Assembly (NCBI GenBank): GCA_035048495.1
Contig: CM068545.1
Span: 41,410,450-41,474,449, forward strand
DNA: 64,000 nucleotides
Reading direction: 5' to 3'
Source: Euptelea pleiosperma
Lineage: Eukaryota > Streptophyta > Magnoliopsida > Ranunculales > Eupteleaceae
Position 1 is the stretch's first letter. Each line of letters starts with the position of its first letter. Below, piece by piece: positions 32,317-43,849 of this stretch. The translations under genes and the position numbers were made by a program. The notes under the pieces were generated by a model. The model did no database searches, was not told where the DNA came from, and was given only the letters and a program-made list of their open reading frames with translations.

Positions 32317-34192
32317 ATTCCGTGACAAAAAATATTTAATCATATAGAAGGTAAACACAAATTAATTATAATTCCACCCTCTTACATGATTCACTCACTA
32401 TCTCACAATATCTCGGAGATAATCGAACAGATAATAGAATAGTGGCTTTTGATCTGTTCCCTACACATTCTGCCAACAACACATACCATGTAATATCATC
32501 GGCAAAAATAATAAATAAACTAATAATAAAAAATGCAGCGAGTTAATTATATACATCACAAGGTAGAGAAATAAGTAAAATAATGAACAATTTTATACCC
32601 CCTAAATTTTTTATCCCATATCTCATGCAGCTACTAGTTTGCCTTATATGATTTTCTCTCCTCCCTTTTGTCACAGAAGGACAAAGGTACAAAAAAAAAA
32701 AAAAGATAAATAACATGCATAATATATTATCATGAATCATAAGTACATAAGGAACATGATAATAAGTATAAAGACTAAAAGATAAGTATGAAGCATAGTT
32801 TAAATACATCAATGGTTTAAATTTCGGTGAAACCATCTAACCAATCATAAATATTTTTCAAATGAATTTTAAAATTTTAAATCATCTATGAAAATATTTA
32901 CAACTCACAAAACTCAAATCAGATCAATCCGGATTAAATCGAATAAAAAGGTCAAATCTGAAGTATGCTGAAATACATGAAAAGTCAAGTTAAATACAAT
33001 ACATAATGAGTTTCAATGTGATTGACACTAACAAATATCAAACCTAAAATTTTAGACTTAACTACATAATTTAATTTTGAATAGTTTAAATATAGTTAAT
33101 TTAGGCCATTTATCAGAGCCAGTTAGTCAAACTAGTTCACTTTAATTGAATTTTCAATTTCTTTCACTTGGGTGTATAGTGATCTGACTTTCCACATCCT
33201 AGGGTACAAGATAGATGTTAGTAAAAATCTAAATACTTTACTCAAAATCTGGAGATATCTTGTATCCAATCATAAATTTTCATTAGAGCTAATAGGTTCT
33301 CACTTAACTCTCTATTTTCAAGTGTATTTGCCAATATGATTTCACATTACTTTTGTAGCAAACATGGCTATTTTTTTACTCACTTTTACTGGAATTTCAA
33401 TTTCAAGTTCTCATCTTTTGACACTTGGTCGGTATGGTAGCTTTCACACTCGGTCGGCATGGTAATCTCTGCAGCATTATGTAATCAGATTTTTATATAT
33501 ATCGGGGCCATACAGATTTTACCATATCTACTTGAGGTATCTTTTTTCATGGAGAACTATCACATAGGGAGGCCAACAGTCGATTATATTGTAATTTCGA
33601 AATTAACTGAAAGTAGTTATACAACTAATTTGAAGTTATGAAAAATAGAAATTTATTCATGATTCTCATAGAGTACTAGATTTGTTACATCTATCAAATC
33701 CAGTCCCAACCAGTATCAGTTAGTGTGCATGCGAAGAACAAGTTAAAACTTATGAACATTCACTATCTGAGAATTAGTAAAATAGATTAATCTTCTAAAT
33801 TTTCTACAATGATCTAGTTTCAATTTACCTGGTGTCAAGTCCTGGTTTTAGAATTTTCTAGAGCCAATGCCCATCATATTAAGAATAATTATGCAATGCA
33901 CAACTCTAAAACAAAATTCTAAACAAGACACAAAATAATTTTTGATTTTTAAATTTTCTATTTTATTTTTTGAATACATGAACTCAAAATAATACAAATA
34001 AGCAAAGGTCTAAAACAAATAGAAAACTATGAAGAAAATAAAATTCTAAAATAAAATTACACACCCAATTCACAAAAGATATACAATCATAAAATAGAGA
34101 AGATTATAAAGAACCACATTTATTCAATCAATGGGACAACTGCCACTAGACTTCATAAGGAACTCATTCAAAATAGAATCTAGATTTATCGG
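32317..34192 (-). other. Non-coding 3' internal region of the Copia element
   Basis: AT-rich sequence without RT, integrase or RNase H motifs in any frame. At 33418-33465 there is a short direct repeat around GGTCGGTATGG / GGTCGGCATGG. The Copia pol region has been deleted or was never present. Confidence 0.65.
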
Positions 34193-34547
34193 TCATTCCT
34201 TTCTCACCCATATGGTCTTATACCTTTTAGGTGGGTTCTTTTTCTTCGCCATTTGTTTATGCGGTGATAGAGGATTGACATTTCTCTTTTTATTTGTCAT
34301 CTTCTTCTGAGCCCTTTGAGTTTGGGTGCCCTTGAGTTTCATAAGGTTTGTAATTTCTCTACTCAAGGCATCCGACTTTTGATGTAAGGTTGTCATTTTA
34401 TGGAGAATATCTCCTTAGTTCCTATATGATTTTTTCTTAGGAGGAACCATGGTATCTCTTCTCTTTTGGAAGCAATTTTTTACTTAGGTGACCTTTACCC
34501 CTATAGTAATTACACACAGCCGCATCAATAACTGGTCTGGGTCTAGG
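34193..34547 (-). pseudogene. Copia gag C-terminal part with degenerate zinc knuckle
   Basis: Directly beyond the solo LTR on the minus strand the frame reads VCNYYRGKGHLSKK, a CCHC-like knuckle in which the second and last Cys are replaced (Y and K). After a stop, a Lys-rich stretch ends PPKRYKTIWVRKE, similar to the Lys-rich 'IWV.K' segment between gag and protease in Copia polyproteins. This is the continuation of the gag piece at 38113-38733. Confidence 0.65.
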
Positions 34548-35211
34548 TTGATTGATATTCGCTCAAAAGTGCTTATTTTAAGCAATTATCCTTTTAGCGT
34601 TATTGCATTCTCCTACGTAAAATACTCTATTTACCTACTTTTCTACGTAAGAGTCTCTTCTGTTGCGCAGAACACACTTTTCTGGACGAAATGGTATATT
34701 TGCATGCATTAAACACATTTTCGGAAGTCTAAATATTAAGCCGTTCTGATAAAGTCTCATTACGCGCTTCTTCTGTCGCAGGAAACCCCGATGGGACGGT
34801 TCTCGAGACTTGTGGGCCCAAATCGATCATGAAAGCCCATTATCAAAGCTTAACAAGCCCACATGCTATGACTAGAAGATATGGGCCAAATATGGGCTGA
34901 ATAAGAGGACCAAAAAGCCGGCCTAAAGAACGAAGAGAGTAGGAGAGCCAATGACCAAGAGACGGACCAAAGCGTTTAAAGCCACATGAGTCAACAAAGA
35001 ATGATGGTCGACTCTACTGGAGAAGCGTGAGGATGGTCACAGTGAAGACCAGGGTTCCAGACCCTCCGCCAGTGCTTTTCTCTCTATTTTCTGATACTTT
35101 CTCTCTCATCTCTCCTTATTCTCTCTCTCTCTTCATCTCTCGGTTCTCGAATCTACTGACCTAACCCCAAAACTCCTGCCCATCGGCTCTATCTCATCTC
35201 CCTTAGCTTTC

Positions 35212-35262
35212 TGACCGTTGGATCTTCCATCGGACCGTTGGATCTTCAATCGGACCGTTGGA
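35212..35262 (+). promoter_or_regulatory. Three MSA-like motifs in the solo Gypsy LTR
   Basis: Reverse complements TGACCGTTGGA (35212-35222) and GGACCGTTGGA (35232-35242, 35252-35262), with the same 20-bp period and order as the other two LTRs. The block is kept although the surrounding LTR has diverged and differs by 850 bp in length. Confidence 0.6.
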
Positions 35263-35737
35263 TCTCTCTAGATCCGTCGATCTACCAATCTGAGTCCCAA
35301 TCAAGTCACCATCCATCCGATCGCCATCAGACTGTCTGTCACATCATCTTGTGAGACGATGGACATCATCAATCCATGAGGGCCAATAGCCGGGCCCATC
35401 TTCATCGACCCGCTGTCCGACCAGTTAGTGGACCCCGCGAATTTCAAAATAATTTTAATTAAATGGGGGGTCCACTAATTGGGGAGATTCCCCATAGAAA
35501 AGTAGGTTTTTACTTAAAAAAAAAAAATTATTTTTCTTATTTTTTTTATTTTCAAAAATCCCCTATTTCCATTAAAGGAAATAGGGAAGCTTTAAAAGGA
35601 GAAGGATAGGGGTTCGTTCGAACCCTAATCCCCCTCCAATCTCCTCCTCTCCTTCCCCCTATCCTTTCCCTTCTTCCCCGCGTTCTTTTTTCTCCTCTTC
35701 TTCCTCCTTTCTTCTTCGTCTTCTTCCCTATCCTTCG

Positions 35738-37273
35738 CCGGAGTTGCAGGTTTGCAACTCCGGCCGTTCTTCTTCTTCTTCTTCTTCTTCTTCTTCTTCT
35801 TCTTCTCCTTCTTCTTCTGCTCCTTGTCCTCGTTTTTCTTCATCTTGAAGCTCGCTGGACTGGTTCGTCTTCTCCGGCGAGCTCCTCTTAGATCACCTCC
35901 ATCTTCTCTGTCTCCCTCCGTTATTCTTCATCTATTATTCTCTTTGCTGCGTGAGGCAGCAACGCAGCACCCCCTACAACGTTCCAACCGCCTGCTGCAA
36001 CTCTCCATCCACCCTTTACCGGAGTTGCAGATCAGCAACTTCGGCCATCTCCTACCTGCGTGCTGATCTGCACACCATCTTCTCCATTTCCCAGCAACGA
36101 ACAACAACGCCTTGCTGCTGCCTCTTCACCACAGTCATCGCCAGCCACCACCACGTTGCTACTACTCCAAGTCACACCCCCAGCTTGCTGCCATTACCGC
36201 CTCCTTCACAAACCGAACTCCTCTCTCCACGAGTGCACCAATCGGTCACGGTTGCTAGTGTGCAACCAAGCGCCAATCCTCTCCATCATACTCTCTCCAT
36301 AGCCTTGTTGCCCGGACGGCAACATCACCACCTGCAACTCTCATCTCGTGGATGGGAGTTGCTGCTGCAACCACCCTCAGTCCTCCACGTTGCAGTCTTG
36401 CAACGCCCACCTAATCCCTCTCCCCTCTCCTCGTCTCCTTCTCCAAAACCATTCCCGAGGTTTTCCCCTCCTTCTTCTCCTTCTTTTTCTTCCTTCTCTT
36501 CCTCCTCTTCTTCATCTTCTTCATCTTTTTCTTCTTCTCTTCCACGAATCCGGCGGGTTCCTCCGGCGACTGAGTGGAGCGCCTCTTCCTCCTCCTCTTT
36601 CTTCTTCCTCTTCTTCTTCTTCTCTTCCTTCTTCTTCTTCTTCTTCTTCTTTTTCTTCTTCTTCTCCTCTTTCTTCTTCTTCTTCTTTTGCTTTTGCCGG
36701 AGTTGCAAACCTGCAACTCCGGCCGGCGAACCATTCCTACCTCCTCTACAATCACCCCTAGCACCAGCCATTTCCGCCTCAGCCATCTTCATCCACTTCT
36801 CCTCCACTGGTGATGTACACCTCCTTCAAAAGCAGCCTGCAATATCTCCGTCATGAACCACCGGTAAGTGCAGTGGCACGTCCACCTTCTCCACCGTTCT
36901 CATAATCCCCTCACCATCTCCTAATACCAGTCCACCGACCTGCAACACTGAGTTGCAGGTTTGCAACCCAACCATAGATGGCATCTCCGCCATGAATACC
37001 ACCATGAAACGCTGCTGGATTCTCAGACCGTATGCACCCACCTACAACCGGTGCCTCCTTGCACCTCACTTGCCCTTGACGACCGGTTGCAACCCGCAAC
37101 TTGAGGCGTCCTGCTCTTCTCAAAGGGTGAAATCGCAGGCCCTTTCATTGCTCCACAGCACCTGCAACTATCAAGTTGCTGGTGCTCTTCACACCATTAC
37201 GCTCCTCCCCCTTGGAGCTGCTGCACGGCCGTCTCCCTCAAGCCTCCACCACCTGCAACTTCGGGTTGCAGGT
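35738..37273 (+). repeat. Set of GTTGCA hairpins in the solo Gypsy LTR leader
   Basis: Strong inverted repeats at 35738-35763, 36019-36042 and 36697-36722 (CCGGAGTTGCA / TGCAACTCCGG). Weaker ones lie near 36938-36968, 37083-37099, 37161-37182 and 37253-37273. They span the predicted leader downstream of the TATA-like site. Confidence 0.75.
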
Positions 37274-38112
37274 CTCCTTTCTTGACCACCTGCTGCAACA
37301 CCTCTCTCTCTTTCCATCTCGCTCAGCCCCAAGAAGAAGAGCAGCCAGCCTGCAACGCCAGCGTCTCTCCCTGTGCTCTAGCCAGCAGCAACGCCTCCAC
37401 TTCTTGCTGGCTGTCCACCTCTCCTCTCCGTCACAGCCACCCCCATATATCAATTGTTGGCCCAAGATTCAATCTCACGGGTTCACCTTCATTCTTGGCC
37501 GGCAACCACCATCACAACCCTTCTTATGTCCGAACCCAATCAATCTTCAAAGGTGAGTTGCTAAAGGTATTTCTCTTTTTAGGTTTTCTTGACTCTATCT
37601 CTCTTTCTCTCTCTAGAGTTTTCTCTTTTTTTTATTATTATTTTCTCTCTCTAAAACTCTCTCTCTCTAGGATAATTGTTAGTTCTTTCGAATTGTCAGT
37701 ATTTGTTTGATATTTTGTTTGAGCATTGTAAGGACTTGTTTGGATTCAATAAATTCTATTTGCTTCACTATAATGGATTTTCTTTAGTGCTCTTCGTTCT
37801 CTTTATTTGTATTAGTTTAATTCATAATTTCTAGGATATCAATAGCTTTAAAAGAAAAGAAATAAAATCAATCAAGTTTTAATCCATCCCACCATCATCA
37901 CCCTTCCATCCTTTTAATTTTAGCAATTTCTGATAAATTCCGTCAGTTCATGTTCTGAATTAGCGCTAATCCGACTAATCCCGAGTGCGGATCGACATCC
38001 GACACGAATCCCTATACAAATCTGTCAATTTTGCAGGATAATCGGATAAATATTACAATTCTTGTTGATTCTAGGGTTTCCGTAACCAACGACGCGGAAA
38101 ATCCTACTTTCA

Positions 38113-38733
38113 TTGATCCACATATGGTGTGGAAGGAACTTTTACTTTTACAAATTTAGTTCCTAAAGACGATGAGGTATTAACATTATCAACATATCTA
38201 ATTCTCCGTTTGTCTCCATATCTTTGTCCCACACTTAGAATCTCATTTAATTTCTCAGTGTTTTGAGAAATATACGGCAAGTCATTTTTCAATTGAATTA
38301 GATCAAGTTCAAGTGAATTCCTCTTCTCCAGACATTCCTGATAATCAATTTTAAGAAATTTAACTTTGTCTTGAAGGTTAGCTTTCTCTTCTTCATGCTG
38401 TCTAAAAATAGTTTCATATTTTTCATACTCACTTTCAAAAGACATTTTAGCATCCGTACAAGTTTGGAATTCGCATTCCAAGAACTCGTTTCTCTCTTGA
38501 AGAGATTTTTTCTCTCCCCTAAGCTGACTAACTAGCACAGATAATTCATTATTGTCTAGTTTACAAGCAGAATTTTCAGAGTCAAGAAATTTTACACTAT
38601 TAATCAATTTCTTATTTGCTTTGGTCAGTCTAAGGCTTTCTTTATATAGCTCTTGATGAGTAGTATAAAGATCACTTTGATCTTCACTATCTGAGTCACT
38701 ATGATTATTCACAATGAACCCTTCTTTCGGCAT
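38113..38733 (-). pseudogene. Copia gag fragment (coiled coil), interrupted by the solo LTR
   Basis: ATG at 38733. About 200 residues of heptad-rich coiled coil (LRLTKANKKLINSVKFL ... LQERNEFLECEF) end in SVGQRYGDKRRIRYVDN and TKFVKVKVPSTPYVDQ. That 'YGDK...KFVK' tail is usual before the zinc knuckle in Copia gag of the SIRE/Tork kind. The frame is cut by the insertion at 38112/38113 and resumes beyond the solo LTR. Confidence 0.75.
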
Positions 38734-38808
38734 CTTTATAAATGAAAAGAATGAACTGGTTTTGTAGGAATCTAAATTCAGGTGACTAAACCTTTTATAA
38801 AATAACTC

Positions 38809-38820
38809 GCTCTGATACCA
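38809..38820 (-). other. Copia primer-binding site, tRNA-iMet type
   Basis: In element sense TGGTATCAGAGC lies two bases after the 5' LTR end, which is the standard initiator-Met primer site of Copia elements. It fixes the orientation and the LTR boundary at 38823. Confidence 0.92.
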
Positions 38821-39753
38821 ATTGAAATCACCACAGGTTCGTTCTCTCTAATCGAAAATACCTAGAAGGAGGAGTTGATTAGGTATTTAAAATTAATTAT
38901 ACCTGAACAGTTTTACTAGTCTATGGTAGGGGAACAAAATCGCATGCCTTAGTTGTTTGATAAGAAATTATCATAACTGATTCAAAACGAATATACCTTC
39001 GTGATATATTTTCTTTTCATCGTTTGATCTAATCAATATAGATAGCAGAATACAAATAAATAATCACACAAGATAAGAGATTTTTAAATAGAAACCTTAG
39101 CCAAGGAAAGCCACGGGACCACGTCTAGACGAAAAGTAACACTAACTGGAAAGTTAAATGAAACAAAGGTTACTTACGCAGCACCGTTGCAAATATAGCT
39201 TCCAACCTTAGCTAAGGCCTACTGCCGATACGTCCACGTCTTCTGAATCAACGCTATGAGTCCACGCGCCCCCTCCTAACCAAGAAGCTTTGTCCGCTTG
39301 TTCAGTTTGATACATCCCAAATCTTCCGTCGATCAGCTACTCCGATCTTAATTCTCAACACTCCAGCCTTTGCCGAAGGTAAATGATTCAATAAATCATG
39401 AACCCTAGGTTGCTCAATAGGTGTTGAGTCATACTGGTACACTCAGGTTACTAGGTCAAATATCTATGTGGAAGACCTAAGCTGAGTAATCGATCAAGCT
39501 CTTGGTTTTGATCTAGAAGAGGAACAAGTTCACAAGATGTATATGAGAACTAAAAAGCTTTTTGCTCTTCGAATGGACACTCTAATAAATAAACCTTTCT
39601 TCTCTCTATTCAATGTGTATAGAAGTGTATATGTGTATTTAAAGAAGGTATAGAAGGATTATATTTATAGAATTCGTAACCTTGAGTCATTTAGAACATG
39701 GGATAGTGGAAACTATAATTTTGGATATGAGAAAGACTTAATCCGTGTGAAGT

Positions 39754-40029
39754 CCAATCGATTGTACTCTAGGTCCAATCGATTGGGCTAGGTCCAATCG
39801 ATTGGCCTTGTACGGATGGATTTTTCTTTCGTAAATACAATCGATTGTTCATAGTCCAATCAATCGAACTTAAATAAGTTTATGTCCTGTAGGCTCCAAT
39901 CGATTTTACAGAGGTCTCCAATCGATTGAGCTCTGATCATGTTCTGTCTCGTAGACTCCAATCAATTTTATAGAGGTCTCCAATCGATTGGGCTTTGTCC
40001 AATCGATTGGTCCAAATCCAATAGATTAG
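39754..40029 (-). promoter_or_regulatory. Array of about 11 CCAATCGATTGG-type palindromes
   Basis: Copies at 39754, 39775, 39794, 39837 (ACAATCGATTGT), 39855, 39896, 39918, 39958, 39980, 39999 and 40018. Several are perfect 12-bp palindromes, others have one degraded half. Spacing is irregular, about 19-43 bp. The array lies just upstream of the LTR TATA box in element sense, as expected of a transcription-factor binding cluster. The factor is unknown. Confidence 0.7.
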
Positions 40030-40129
40030 ACTTTCCCTGAAGTCAATTAAATTGACTTAGACTCGGTTCTGTCCAATGACTAGGTTTGACAATTATATTT
40101 TATTCATTTAAACCTATTCCTATGGCCAC

Positions 40130-43100
40130 TGTAATACCCTGAACTTTCGTTCTAGGGTATTATGGTAAATTCACATAATAATGAAACTTAAACCTTTGTC
40201 AGACTTCTATTATTATTTTTATGGTTAAATTTCATGTTTAAGTGTGTATGTTTAATTTGGTTTCATTCTGATAACTTTGAAAAACATGTTATTTATGAAA
40301 CTCGCTCTTGAGGGCAAAATTCCTGCTAAGAATAGTGAACTATAACTTGTAGGGGACTTTTTCTTTCCCCAGCTAACATTCCAGAACTTTTATAAAAAAA
40401 TTATTTTGTAGGCTTGAGACACCAAAAATATTCTTATTTTATCTTTACGAACTTACCTGTGAAATTTGGAACCTTTCTTGAGACATAAAAACTTTAGTGG
40501 GAGATTTCGGGAGATTTTGACAAAAATAGTATTTTCGTAATTTTTGAACTTTCCTACAATTCTTATATTTTCAAAAATAATATTTAATTATATTATATTT
40601 ATTTAATAGGAGTGTGGGACCTGTAAATCCCATTTCGGGTTATTCCGAGGTCATCTTGATACTTTCTCGAGGCTTTAAACTTTTTTGTGATTTTTGTGTA
40701 TTTAGACTATTTTATGTGATTTATGTGTGTTTGACATGTGTCAATACCTTATTTATGAACTTTTAAATTATATAATATAGTTTAATTGAATCAATGAATG
40801 ATTATTTATGTTATGATTATTAGGTGGCCTGTATGGCCAATCTAGAGGCCTTTTGGGCTTAATAATAATCTTCAATGAAGCCTAATTGATGTATATGGGC
40901 CTTGGGCCCATTTCTAACCTATTAGTAATGTAAAGTATAAATTTTTGAGAGTTAAAAAAGTCATCCCTTTGATAGTTACGAATTTCACCAATATAAAAAC
41001 CCTAATCTTTCCCTAAACCTATTTATGAAAACCCTAAAGCTTTAGAAGCTTTCATAAACCCACATTCCATTAAAGAATAGAGAAATCTCCATTAAATCTT
41101 CATCCGGGCATCGATCGCACTCGAGCAAGAGGAGAGAATTGACAGGGATTCCGAATAGAAGAACATACTCCGAGGAAATGACGATCCGACGACTTTCAAA
41201 TTTGAAGAAACTTTTAATTTTTATTAAAGTTCAAGAAACCTTAAGGTAAGTGTGTTTGATCCATCCTATGCTTGTTCTTCTTCAAGTTATTATTTTTCTT
41301 TTATTATATAATGGTAGATCTTCATTATAAATTAATTCGGGCATGATTTAGTGTATTTTTCTTGAGTTTATTATTGTTTGGTCCCACCATGATGGGTCTG
41401 GTCATGACTTATTTGGTACCCATAATAGATAGCCATTTCTTTATAATTTTTGTGGTACTTTTAGGACTTGAATGTTTTTCTAATTATTTTTCCTAAAACC
41501 TCTATGAATCTATTTTCCAAAACAGTTGAGTTTGTATTTTTATGATTTGTATTTATTTAGTTATGCTTTTTTTAATGTGTTGGACTTTACTTAACAACTC
41601 AGAATTTCAGATTCTGCACAGTCTAATTCATTCAAGTTTTTGATCTATATTTTGAATCTAAATATTTTTATAATTAATTTTTATAGATCTATTTCTAAAT
41701 CCGTTGAATTTGTATTTTTCAAATTTTTATTTATTAAGTTATGATTTTTCAAAGGTACTATACTTTTCTATAAAGCCTAAAATTTCAGATTCTATACAGT
41801 CCAGTTCATTAAAGATTTCGATTTATATTTTGAATTAGAATATTTTTATAATTATTTTTCATAGATACCACTATGAATCTAGTTTCCAAATTAGTTGAGT
41901 TTATATTTTTCTAATATTTATTTATTTAGATATAATTTGTATAACGTGCTGGACTTTTCTGCAAGACCCAAAATTTCAAATTCTGTGCGGTCCAATTGAT
42001 TAAGGATTTACACATATATTTTGAAACTAAATATTTTTCTATTTATTTTTTATAGAAACCTATGTGAATCTTTTTTCCAGATCCGTTGATTTATATTTTT
42101 AGAATATGTATTTATTTAGTTGTAATTTTTCTAAGGTACTGACCTTTTTTGCAAAACCCAAAATTTCAGATTCTGTGCATTCTACTTCTTTAAGAATTTC
42201 GACTTCAATTTTAGAAATAAATATTTTTGAATTTATTTTTCATAAAAATCTCAATGAATATAGTCTTCAAATCAATTGAGTTTGTATTTTTCTAATTTAT
42301 ATTTATTTAGTTATGATTTTTACAAGGAAACATATTTTCTATGAACCGCCTATTTCTTGGATTTTAGACATTAATGGCCTTGAGAACCCTTAGTGGTTCG
42401 GTCATGACTTATTGACTATTAAGGGATTTAGCCCTTGTTGTTTGACTAAACCCTAGATGGTATGACCTATACTTGTATGCATGGGGATCTCACCCATGTG
42501 TCTTGGATCTCTCATAGGGTTCGCCCATGTGTCTTGGATCCCTCTTTAGGGTTTGACCTTGTGTCATGGATCTCTCATAGGGTTCGGCAATGGAGTGTTG
42601 GATTCTCTTGCGATTTTCACTTATATTATGAATCGATGTTGATCGTAATCTTCAGTGATCGTTTACATGTTATTCATGATGTTTAACTCTAGTTCGTTCC
42701 CATGTTATTGCTTTTGATGATCATGTGTTCATTTTATATTCTTATTTAAATGTTAAATACATTTGTACTTATGTCATATAACCATAGTACCATCTTGTTG
42801 TCATACTATAATCATTACGTCATTTCATATAAGGGGTGCATAAAAGAACGGTGTTGAAGTATATTATATATGTTTATATTGATTTTATCAATTAATCAGA
42901 GTTCGGTACCCTAGGGTGAAAGGCCCTAGACGTTATTATATCCTACAGATGGGTCGATGAGACTACTCTCAATGTGGGAAGGAGATGGAGACCCTATGTG
43001 GTTATGGGTACTAGTTGCATTGGCATCCTGTACTCACTTGCATTCACCGTCATATTCATGTCATCCTTATTATATAATTGAGATGCATACTTTGGTAAAA

Positions 43101-43598
43101 AACTTATATAGTATGATATCATACCATGCACATTGTTATATTACTAGGCCTCGACTCATGGTGCTACACCAATACCATTTTTAGATTTTAAAGAGTTGGA
43201 TACGTAGGATGATTTTGAGACGGAAGCCTCCGGTGTACTCAAGGAGATCGACGAGAATTTGGAAGTCGATCCCACACTTTAGAAAGCTGTATTTGATTAC
43301 TTTATAACATTATTTATTTATTTTTATAGGCATGTAGGCCTTTGATTGAGAGCATGTTCTCACCTCCTTCTCTCCACATTTAATTGATTGATTGAATTAT
43401 TTGAATTATTAATTATTTGAATTATTTGTTTCTACATCTAGACTTTTTTTTTCTTAGTGAATTTTCGAATGAACCTTAGTAGTTTAATTGACCTAATTGG
43501 ACCACTAGTGGACATTCATGGATCACCTCTGGGTTCGGGTATGGGTCGATCCACGGATTTTTGGGTCGTATCTGGGTATCCGAATTCGGGGCGTGACA
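40130..43598 (+). mobile_element. Solo LTR, Gypsy (Tekay/Del-like), TSD GCCAC, inside the Copia LTR
   Basis: 3469 bp from TGTAATACCCTG to GGGGCGTGACA, flanked by exact GCCAC (40125-40129 and 43599-43603). Same family as 14747-17731. The TGTAATACCC start and GGCGTGACA end fit Tekay/Del chromovirus LTRs as I recall them. It contains about 4.5 tandem units of about 187 bp (41480-42340). Confidence 0.95.
41480..42340. repeat. Tandem repeats of about 187 bp inside the solo LTR
   Basis: Units begin near 41503, 41686, 41872, 42063 and 42254 at a TGAATCTATTTTCC-like word. Each contains TTGAGTTTGTATTTTT, TATTTATTTAGTTAT and AATTTCAGATTCTG in the same order. They are diverged, so the array is not new. 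The related solo LTR at 14747 does not show it clearly. Confidence 0.8.
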
Positions 43599-43849
43599 GC
43601 CACTAAGTCACTTACTTTCTTAAGCGAGCGTACACGATCTATAACCGACAAATGGACAGTTACTCAAATGACTCATGTCGTCAACCGTCTGATTCTTGCT
43701 ATATCTGTCTTCTAGTCTTCACGTAGTCGACGAAGTATGCATACCACGACATCTTCACACTACACTGGTGCTCGTAGGAATGGTTACATGAATATTTTTA
43801 TGTCATACGGAATCTTTGCCAAACTTAGAATATGAAAATATTCTTTACA

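Larger units (their letters stand above)
34553..38112 (+). mobile_element. Solo LTR of the Gypsy family, TSD TTGAT, inside Copia gag
   Basis: 3560 bp from TGATATTCGCTC to CCTACTTTCA, flanked by exact TTGAT (34548-34552 and 38113-38117). It is the same family as 18329-21038 but in opposite orientation and about 850 bp longer in the transcribed half. Features in order: palindrome near the start, MSA-like triplet (35212-35262), TATA-like TTTAAAAGG (about 35591), (CTT)n, many GTTGCA hairpins, AATAAA at 37748-37753. Serine-, proline- or lysine-rich frames inside it come from repeat translation. Confidence 0.95.
38823..43849 (-). mobile_element. 5' LTR of the Copia element, split by a solo LTR
   Basis: LTR ends TGAAATCACC (38823) and TTCTTTACA (43849). 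With the insertion 40130-43598 and one GCCAC removed the LTR is about 1.55 kb. In element sense an array of CCAATCGATTGG palindromes (39754-40029) is followed after 84 bp by a TATA box CTATAAATAT (39661-39670 reversed). Its U3 start matches the surviving part of the other LTR at 32056-32300. With gag, PBS and PPT but no pol this is a non-autonomous or heavily deleted Copia copy. Confidence 0.85.

Noticed and set aside
36325..36807. Lys/Glu-rich frames opposite the CTT runs
   Set aside because: Low-complexity repeat translation within an LTR.
35951..36856. 301-codon Ser/Pro-rich open frame in the solo LTR
   Set aside because: It is a translation of CTT microsatellite and GTTGCA repeats; frames on both strands are open there for the same reason and no domain is present.
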